A DNA stretch of 6,475 bases from Pseudomonadota bacterium (GTDB taxonomy: Bacteria > Pseudomonadota > Alphaproteobacteria > Rhizobiales > Beijerinckiaceae): NCBI GenBank assembly GCA_021780015.1, contig JAJXZN010000122.1, positions 1-6,475 on the forward strand, in the 5' to 3' direction. The notes under the pieces are model-generated. The model did not search any database and had not been told where the DNA came from. It saw only the letters and a list, made by a program, of their open reading frames with translations. The position numbers were made by a program, and so were the translations under genes. The stretch's first letter is position 1. Every line of letters begins with the position of its first letter. Positions 1-6,475 of this stretch are shown in pieces.

Positions 1-2465
<2,465 letters not shown>

Positions 2466-2475
2466 TCTTTCCAGA

Positions 2476-2480
2476 CCTCC
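2476..2480 (-). promoter_or_regulatory. Ribosome binding site of clpB
   Basis: GGAGG on the minus strand, with ten bases between it and the clpB ATG at 2465..2463. It is a strong Shine-Dalgarno match, on the long side of normal spacing, and it supports the chosen start. Confidence 0.8.
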
Positions 2481-2501
2481 CAATGGCAAGGCCGTCCATG
2501 C

Positions 2502-2561
2502 GTTCTAAAGCATTTTCGAGCGAAGTGGATACCGGTTCGCGTGAAGAAAATGCGTCAGGAT
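2502..2561. repeat. REP-like palindromic intergenic repeat of Hyphomicrobiales type
   Basis: Nested inverted repeat. The outer arms are GCATTTTC (2510-2517) and GAAAATGC (2546-2553); the inner arms are GCGAA (2520-2524) and TTCGC (2536-2540), around GTGGATACCGG. From memory, this core (GCGAAGTGGATACCGG followed by TTCGCGTGAAGAAAA) occurs in many copies between genes in rhizobial and related alphaproteobacterial genomes; no search was run. It begins 22 bp upstream of the clpB Shine-Dalgarno, so it is either in the clpB leader or overlaps its promoter. The boundaries are approximate, since the flanks that are conserved between copies cannot be judged from a single copy. Confidence 0.75.
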
Positions 2562-2571
2562 AGACATGACG

Positions 2572-2633
2572 ATTCCGCCTCGGCACGTCCGACAGCGGAG
2601 CTTATGAGGAGATTTAGGAAAGCGAGGCGGAAT
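2572..2633. repeat. Inverted repeat with 11-bp perfect arms
   Basis: The arms ATTCCGCCTCG (2572-2582) and CGAGGCGGAAT (2623-2633) are perfect reverse complements. They enclose 40 bases that contain a smaller TCCG/CGGA hairpin (2588-2599). The element lies directly beside the REP-like palindrome, in the gap between the DUF4167 gene and clpB. It could be part of a larger composite repeat, or a folded segment of the clpB leader. No coding potential is apparent. Confidence 0.6.
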
Positions 2634-2641
2634 TGGTAGAT

Positions 2642-2705
2642 GGACCGCGCCGCCATTGTGCCGATTGGCGCATCCTTAACGATGCGCCATCGCGCCGCGC
2701 GGTCC
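2642..2705 (-). terminator. Strong stem-loop just after the DUF4167 gene, possible terminator
   Basis: On the minus strand this begins ten bases after the DUF4167 stop codon. The outer arms GGACCGCGC and GCGCGGTCC (plus-strand positions 2642-2650 and 2697-2705) are perfect. An inner hairpin has perfect 9-bp arms, TGGCGCATC (2666-2674) and GATGCGCCA (2681-2689), around a 6-base loop. Placement suits transcription termination or 3'-end protection of the DUF4167 mRNA. No run of U follows, so it is not a classic intrinsic terminator. It may instead be another intergenic repeat unit. Confidence 0.45.
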
Positions 2706-2714
2706 TGCGATTTG

Positions 2715-3665
2715 TTATTCTTCGTAAGGCGCCTTGGTTTCGCCTTCGCCGAACTCCGGCTTGCGGCGGCGGCGGCGCGGACGCATCGCGAATCCCTCGG
2801 CCCCGCTCTCCGGCCGGGGCAGAACCTCCGTACCGACCGCTTCCGCCTCGGCCGGCAAATCCGGCTCCGGCTGAACCCGAACCGGCACCGGCGCCGTGAT
2901 AAAGGCCGGCAAGCCCGAGCCATTCGATTCGTCGTTCACATTGCGCGATTCGTGCCGCTCGTAGCGCCCGCCATTGTCGTAACGGGGGCCATTGTCGCCA
3001 CGCAGCGGCGGCCGGCCGCGGCCCTGCTCGCGACCAGCTTGCCCGTTACGCTCGCCATAGGCGCCGCGCTCTTGTCCGCGCTCCTGGCCGCGCTCCTGGC
3101 CGTTGCGGTCCTGCGTGCGGTCTTGGTTGCGGTCCTGATTGCGATCTTGGAAGTTGCGATCCTGGAAATTGCGATTGTTGCGCTCACCGCGCGGCTCGTA
3201 TGGCGGCCGCTCCTGATAATTGCCTTGGCCGTTATAGTTCGGCTGGCCGTTCGGCACCGGCTGGCCGGCATAAGGCTGCGCCTGGTTCGGCGCAACGCGC
3301 TCGGAGGGCGATGCGAACCGGTCGGACATGCCGGCGAAATCGTCTTCCTCCTCGATCTCATCGGCCTCGGCCTCGCCACCCTGGCGGTTATAGCCGCCGA
3401 ACTGGGCCTGCTGCGCCTGCTGGGCGGCAGCGATGATGCGGAAATAATGCTCGGCGTGCTGCAGGTAGCTCTCGGCCATCACCGGATCGCCGCTGGACTG
3501 CGCATCGCGGGCGAGCTGCAGATATTTTTCGCCGATGTGATGGGCGGTCCCTCTGATCTTCACGTCCGGACCGTTGGACTCATAAGAACGCGACAGCGGA
3601 TTGGGGCCCTTGCGATTGTTATTGTTCCGGCCCCGCATGCGCTTGTTATTCTGGTTTGGTCTCAT
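2715..3665 (-). CDS. DUF4167 domain protein, predicted basic/disordered, possibly RNA-associated
   Basis: 316 residues, function unknown. Residues 1-80 match what I know of the DUF4167 family, which is largely alphaproteobacterial and often sits beside clpB: a basic, Asn/Arg-rich start (MRPNQNNKRMRGRNNNNRKG) followed by a predicted helical part, including GTAHHIGEKYLQLARDAQ and AESYLQHAEHYFRIIAAAQ. The rest is low complexity: a Gln/Ala run (82-88), an acidic patch EADEIEEEDD (100-109), an Asn/Gln/Pro/Tyr-rich stretch, tandem QDRN/QERG units (167-200), a Gly/Arg/Asn-rich stretch, a Pro/Glu-rich linker and a basic RPRRRRRKP near the C-terminus (295-303). There is no signal peptide or membrane segment, so it should be cytosolic. 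The start at 3665 has AGGA six bases upstream and opens the conserved domain. The same frame stays open up to an ATG at 3911, but that 82-residue extension is unlike the family and its ATG abuts the nearest purine-rich stretch. RNA binding is inferred from composition only. Confidence 0.93.
   Translation of the reverse strand: MRPNQNNKRMRGRNNNNRKGPNPLSRSYESNGPDVKIRGTAHHIGEKYLQLARDAQSSGDPVMAESYLQHAEHYFRIIAAAQQAQQAQFGGYNRQGGEAEADEIEEEDDFAGMSDRFASPSERVAPNQAQPYAGQPVPNGQPNYNGQGNYQERPPYEPRGERNNRNFQDRNFQDRNQDRNQDRTQDRNGQERGQERGQERGAYGERNGQAGREQGRGRPPLRGDNGPRYDNGGRYERHESRNVNDESNGSGLPAFITAPVPVRVQPEPDLPAEAEAVGTEVLPRPESGAEGFAMRPRRRRRKPEFGEGETKAPYEE
3066..3167 (-). repeat. Tandem QDRN / QERG repeats within the DUF4167 gene
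   Basis: Encodes residues 167-200 of the DUF4167 protein: two FQDRN units, then QDRN, QDRT and QDRN-type units, then three GQER units. The DNA is repetitive with a roughly 12-15 bp period, but codons vary between copies (AAT/AAC, CAG/CAA, GAT/GAC), so the repeats are not very recent identical duplications. The segment is predicted disordered, with alternating Asp or Glu and Arg. Confidence 0.85.
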
Positions 3666-3669
3666 CGAT

Positions 3670-3676
3670 CTTCCTT
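3670..3676 (-). promoter_or_regulatory. Ribosome binding site of the DUF4167 gene
   Basis: AAGGAAG on the minus strand, whose AGGA core lies six bases before the ATG at 3665..3663. The good spacing favours this start over the in-frame ATG at 3911, which has AAGGA directly against it with no spacer. Confidence 0.75.
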
Positions 3677-3906
3677 GGATGTTTCCTAAACCCATCCCTC
3701 CCGACGCTCGAGGCGGCCCCGAGTCGGCACGACAAATCGTTCGCCCTAAGGCAAGAGGATAGGCTGGCTTCCGTTCTCCAGCTGCTAACGCAAAGCCTCC
3801 GGTATTAAAGACCGAAGGAGACTGGTCCCGCAGCTTCCGGGACCTCAGACGTTGGGGACAACCGCCACAATCGCGCCGAGCACTATCAGGCTCGTGAGAC
3901 GCGGAA

Positions 3907-3937
3907 ATCATTCCTTCCGAGCTTCGGAACGGATGAT
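3907..3937. repeat. 31-bp imperfect palindrome in the DUF4167 upstream region
   Basis: The outer arms ATCAT (3907-3911) and ATGAT (3933-3937) flank the inner perfect arms TTCCGA (3915-3920) and TCGGAA (3924-3929), with a 3-base centre. The two arm pairs are separated by a 3-base imperfect stretch on each side. This could be an operator for a dimeric regulator or a hairpin in the leader RNA. It also overlaps the upstream in-frame ATG at 3911, so a start there would lie within the stem. Confidence 0.5.
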
Positions 3938-3985
3938 CTCGACGCTACCTCAATAAACATTCGCGAAAGGCGATCTTTGCGCAGG

Positions 3986-4014
3986 AACGTAATCGCTTTC
4001 CTCCGCGTCGCCAA
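3986..4014 (-). promoter_or_regulatory. Weak candidate promoter for the DUF4167 gene
   Basis: On the minus strand TTGGCG (4014..4009) is separated by 17 bases from TACGTT (3991..3986). Spacing fits a housekeeping sigma factor, but the -10 box is poor. If it were real, the leader would be about 315 nt and would include the hairpins. Other placements are possible. Confidence 0.2.
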
Positions 4015-4098
4015 GAACTTTCGCAAAATTTTTCCGCAGCCTGAGCCTATGTTGCGGATATGCAACGCATTCGCCCTACGGCCAAGCTTCGCACCTCG

Positions 4099-4120
4099 GC
4101 GCCGCTAAGCTTCGCGGCGC
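4099..4120 (-). terminator. GC-rich hairpin spanning the prmC stop codon
   Basis: Arms GCGCCGC (4099-4105) and GCGGCGC (4114-4120) pair perfectly around an 8-base loop that overlaps the prmC TAG. No U-run follows, so intrinsic termination is doubtful. It may be a 3'-end structure or a chance product of high GC content. A 9-base direct repeat AAGCTTCGC (4084-4092 and 4107-4115) overlaps it. Confidence 0.25.
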
Positions 4121-4986
4121 GCTAGGAAAACCCGCGCGTGGCCGCCGAGATCGCGCATCACCTCGCCGCGTCCCAAGACCCCCGTCGCCGCGAACAAGGC
4201 CACAACCGATTCGGCTTGGCCGGCGCCGACTTCGAAGGCGACAACCCCGCCAGGGCGCAGAAGTTGCGCCGCCGCCGGCGCCAAAATCCGATAGGCGTCG
4301 AGACCGTCGGCACCGCCATCGAGCGCGCCCGGCGGATCATGCTCGCGCACCTCCGCAGCAAGGCCCTCGATCTCGCCGCTCGCAATATAGGGCGGGTTGG
4401 ATACGATGGCATCGAAAAGCCCCGTGAGGGGCTTCGTCCAGTCGCCGCAGACGACCGCGCTGCGGCTCGCAAATCCCAGCGCCGCAAGATTGTCGCGTGC
4501 GACGCGGCAGGCGGCTTCCGAACGATCGACGCCAAGGCCGAAAGCCGTCGGCAATTGCGACAGGAGCGCGCCGAGGATCGCCCCCGAGCCGACGCCGAGA
4601 TCGAGCAAAAGGAGCGGCTCGTGGCTACGCGCCGCCAAGGCCGCGAGCGTCGCATCGACCAAGATTTCGGTATCCGGCCGCGGGTCGAGCACGGCCGGGC
4701 TGAGCGTAAAATCGAGGCCGTAAAATTCGCGACGGCCCAAGATGCGGGCGATCGGCTCGCCGGCGATCCGTCGCCGCGCCAAAGCGGTGAGAACCGCACC
4801 ATTGCCGATCGCCCGCGCCGGATCGCGCACCAGATCGAGATGGCCGATCCCGAGCGCGGCACATAACAAAAGCCGCGCATCGAGCGCCGGCGCGGCGATG
4901 CCGGCCGCGGCGAAAGCCCGCGTCAGTTCACGCTGCGCCTCAGTGCGGGAGAGCGCCGGCGCCAGCGCGGCGATTTTTGCGATCAT
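4105..4986 (-). CDS. prmC: Peptide chain release factor N5-glutamine methyltransferase PrmC (HemK)
   Basis: Cytosolic SAM-dependent enzyme that methylates the glutamine of the GGQ motif in release factors RF1 and RF2, improving termination of translation. It has 293 residues (E. coli PrmC 277). An N-terminal helical substrate-binding domain (about 1-90) ends with REFYGLDF (87-94). Next come PRPDTE (102-107), a class I methyltransferase fold with SAM motif LDLGVGSGAI (128-137; many relatives have Thr where Val stands), the catalytic and substrate-binding NPPY (197-200), ALDGGADGL (221-229) and LLRPGGVVAFEVG (242-254). The ATG at 4986 follows the htpG stop by 13 nt and has only a weak GAAG upstream, which suggests translation coupled to htpG. 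In many alphaproteobacteria prmC follows prfA (RF1); here htpG is in that place, and prfA is not in the window. All catalytic motifs are present and the gene looks intact. Confidence 0.95.
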   Translation of the reverse strand: MIAKIAALAPALSRTEAQRELTRAFAAAGIAAPALDARLLLCAALGIGHLDLVRDPARAIGNGAVLTALARRRIAGEPIARILGRREFYGLDFTLSPAVLDPRPDTEILVDATLAALAARSHEPLLLLDLGVGSGAILGALLSQLPTAFGLGVDRSEAACRVARDNLAALGFASRSAVVCGDWTKPLTGLFDAIVSNPPYIASGEIEGLAAEVREHDPPGALDGGADGLDAYRILAPAAAQLLRPGGVVAFEVGAGQAESVVALFAATGVLGRGEVMRDLGGHARVFLARREA

Positions 4987-5005
4987 GCGCTTCGAGCGAT
5001 CATGC
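4979..5005 (-). repeat. 10-bp direct repeat at the htpG-prmC junction
   Basis: GCATGATCGC occurs twice on the minus strand (5005..4996 and 4988..4979), separated by seven bases. The upstream copy contains the htpG stop, and its own ATG overlaps that TGA as ATGA. The downstream copy contains the prmC ATG. The upstream ATG is out of the prmC frame and would meet a stop after six codons. Confidence 0.6.
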
Positions 5006-6475
5006 CTTGGCGGCCGGCTCCGTCACGGCCTTGGTGAGCACGCGCGTCAGCCGCGCCGCGAAATCCGCCGCATTCGCCGGCTTCTCGCCGTCGAGCAGCC
5101 GCGCCTCGTCGAAAACGAGCCAGATGATATCGGCGAGCGCCGCTTTGTCGGCATGGCCGACCTTTTCGGCAAGCGCCGCGATCAGCGGATGCGCGGGATT
5201 GATCTCCAGCACCGGTTTTGCGACATCCTTCAACTGTCCATGCTCGGCCAGGATGCGTTCGAGCCGCCGGTCGAACCCGTGTTCCGGCGCGATCAGGCAA
5301 GCGGGACTTTCCGACAAGCGATCCGAGGCGCGCACGTCCGAGGCCACGCCCTCGAGTTCCTGCTTCATCAGCGCAAAGAGCGACGCGAGCGCGGCGGACG
5401 GCGGCTCGGCTGCCTTGTCCTCGCCTTCGAGCAGCGGAATGGACTTAATGTCCGCCGCTCCTTGCGAGACCGACTTGAACGGCTTGCCATCGTAACCGGC
5501 CGCGGTCGAGACCCAGAAGGCATCGACAGGGTCGGACAAAAGAAGCACTTCGATGCCGCGCGCGCGAAAACCTTCGAGCTGCGGGCTGGCGGCGAGCGCC
5601 TTGGCATTGTCGCCGTTGAGATAATAGATCGCCGTCTGGTTCGGCCGCAGCGCCGCGACATAAGCGGCGAGCGTGCGCTTGCCCTCGGGATCCGCGGTCG
5701 AGGCGAAGCGCGCGAGCTTGAACAGCGCATCGCGCCGCTCCGGGTCTTCATAAAGACCTTCCTTCAAGACGGCGCCGAAATTCTCCCAGACCTTCGCATA
5801 GGCTTCGGGATCGTTTTCTTCGAGCTTGGTCAGCTCTTGCATCACGCGGTTGGCGACGGCCTTTTTGATCGCGGCGAAGACCGGGCTTTGCTGGATCAAT
5901 TCGCGCGACATGTTAAGCGGCAGGTCGGCCGAATCGACGACAAGCCGGACGAAGCGGAGCCAACCCGGCAGCAGATCGGCATCCGCCGCGATCAGCACAT
6001 GGCGGACATAGAGCTTGCCACGGCCCTTGCGCGCCGTATCGAAAAGATCGAAGGGCCGCGAGCCGGGCACGAAGGCGAGGACGGTATATTCGTGCCGGCC
6101 CTCGGCGCGCCAATGCAGCGTCAGCGCCGGGGCATCGAATTGGCCGGCGAGGTCGCGGTAGAATTCCGTATATTCCTCTTCCGTCACCGCGCTTTTCGGC
6201 TTCGTCCAAAGCGCGGAGCCTTCGGTCAAGCGGCGCGGCTCTTGGCCGGGTGCTTCGATCAGCGCGATCGGCACGGTGATCGCGCTCGAATGCTCGCGCA
6301 AAATATGCTCAGCCTTGTGCGGCTCGAGGTAGCCCGCCGCGTCTTCCTTCAGATGCAGAATCACGCGGGTGCCCCGCGCCGGCGCCGCGTCGATGGCCAG
6401 CGGCGCGATCGAGAACGTCCCCTTGCCGTCCGAGCTCCAGAGAAAGGCCTCGTTCGACCCGGCTTTGCGGGTTTC
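5000..6475 (-). CDS. htpG: Molecular chaperone HtpG (bacterial Hsp90), N-terminal end cut by window edge
   Basis: Cytosolic ATP-driven dimeric chaperone that remodels client proteins, often together with DnaK. The window holds the last 491 residues plus the stop; with a usual family length near 620, about 130 residues are missing, and these carry most of the N-terminal ATP-binding (GHKL) domain. Visible in order: the end of the ATPase domain (GTRVILHLKEDAAGYLE, fragment residues 35-51); the middle domain with ALWTKPKSAVTEEEYTEFYR, GKLYVRHVLI and the family signature LPLNMSRELIQ (fragment 185-195); and the C-terminal dimerisation domain ending in an Ala/Lys-rich tail. The codons upstream of the GTG at 6364 encode conserved HtpG sequence (FLWSSDGKGTFSIAP) in the same frame, so that GTG is internal and the gene continues past the edge. 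It is probably co-transcribed with prmC. No frameshift or internal stop was seen. Confidence 0.97.
   Translation of the reverse strand, partial: ETRKAGSNEAFLWSSDGKGTFSIAPLAIDAAPARGTRVILHLKEDAAGYLEPHKAEHILREHSSAITVPIALIEAPGQEPRRLTEGSALWTKPKSAVTEEEYTEFYRDLAGQFDAPALTLHWRAEGRHEYTVLAFVPGSRPFDLFDTARKGRGKLYVRHVLIAADADLLPGWLRFVRLVVDSADLPLNMSRELIQQSPVFAAIKKAVANRVMQELTKLEENDPEAYAKVWENFGAVLKEGLYEDPERRDALFKLARFASTADPEGKRTLAAYVAALRPNQTAIYYLNGDNAKALAASPQLEGFRARGIEVLLLSDPVDAFWVSTAAGYDGKPFKSVSQGAADIKSIPLLEGEDKAAEPPSAALASLFALMKQELEGVASDVRASDRLSESPACLIAPEHGFDRRLERILAEHGQLKDVAKPVLEINPAHPLIAALAEKVGHADKAALADIIWLVFDEARLLDGEKPANAADFAARLTRVLTKAVTEPAAKA

Larger units (their letters stand above)
3666..4104 (-). other. 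439-nt gene-free region: leader of the DUF4167 gene with candidate structured RNA
   Basis: No convincing gene lies here on either strand. Read on the minus strand it is rich in hairpins. GGTCCCG and CGGGACC pair perfectly (3824-3830 with 3838-3844) around a 7-base loop. Immediately downstream on the transcript, 8-bp arms (3796-3803 with 3811-3818, one G-U pair) enclose another 7-base loop. ACGA/TCGT (3729-3740) forms a minor hairpin. Two equal-loop hairpins in tandem before a gene for a possibly RNA-associated protein suggest a structured 5' leader or a small RNA. I do not recognise it as 6S RNA, tmRNA, SRP RNA, RNase P RNA or a known riboswitch. The structure is seen in the sequence; the function is inferred. 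Confidence 0.4.

Noticed and set aside
2466..2714. Heat-shock (RpoH) promoter for clpB
   Set aside because: Expected from biology, but I found no CTTG-type -35 box at the right distance from a suitable -10 box in the gap, so none is annotated.
2640..3689. Plus-strand frame of 349 codons encoding what looks like a multi-pass membrane protein
   Set aside because: The hydrophobic runs arise because the opposite strand encodes Asn, Asp, Gln and Arg repeats, whose complements read as Val, Ile, Leu and Ala. It is fully antisense to the DUF4167 gene and has no recognisable family.
3666..3911. Possible tmRNA, 6S or other housekeeping RNA in the DUF4167 upstream region
   Set aside because: A GCGAACGAT string resembles the start of a tmRNA tag (Ala-Asn-Asp), but the following codons do not give a tag ending in Ala-Ala with a stop, and no tRNA-like ends are seen. 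No 6S, SRP or RNase P signatures were recognised.
4138..4866. Plus-strand frame of 242 codons and other overlapping frames opposite prmC
   Set aside because: These are shadows of prmC, whose SAM motif and NPPY are intact in the minus frame; the shadow products are Arg-rich and featureless.
6364..6475. htpG starting at the GTG at 6364
   Set aside because: The 37 codons upstream of it are in frame and encode conserved HtpG sequence (FLWSSDGKG), so the GTG is an internal valine and the gene runs past the window edge.

Overview
The window reads as core chromosome of a high-GC alphaproteobacterium, most likely of the order Hyphomicrobiales (Rhizobiales), possibly near Beijerinckiaceae or Methylocystaceae. 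This rests on three things: strongly G/C-biased third codon positions, a DUF4167-family gene lying next to clpB, and a palindromic intergenic repeat whose core (GTGGATACCGGTTCGCGTG) I recognise from memory as abundant in rhizobial-type genomes. I see no phage, plasmid, IS, CRISPR, tRNA or rRNA signal.

All four genes lie on the minus strand and are read from right to left: htpG (cut by the right edge, N-terminus missing), prmC, a DUF4167-family gene, and clpB (cut by the left edge, C-terminus missing). htpG and prmC are separated by 13 nt and probably share a transcript. Next comes a 439-nt stretch without a convincing gene. It holds several inverted repeats and two neighbouring hairpins, and would form the leader of the DUF4167 gene. 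A 249-nt gap between the DUF4167 gene and clpB is almost filled by three consecutive inverted repeats, one of them the REP-like palindrome.

The products share a proteostasis and translation theme. HtpG (bacterial Hsp90) and ClpB (Hsp100 disaggregase) refold or rescue proteins. PrmC methylates class I release factors so that translation terminates efficiently. The DUF4167 protein has a conserved basic N-terminal domain followed by a long Arg/Asn/Gln/Asp-rich low-complexity tail and looks like a nucleic-acid-associated protein, but its function is not known from this sequence.

The coding content is ordinary. The parts that merit a second look are intergenic (the repeat cluster before clpB and the structured leader of the DUF4167 gene), together with the short tandem repeats in the DUF4167 tail. 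I do not see a clear new multi-gene system here. Long plus-strand reading frames opposite these genes are antisense shadows caused by codon bias.
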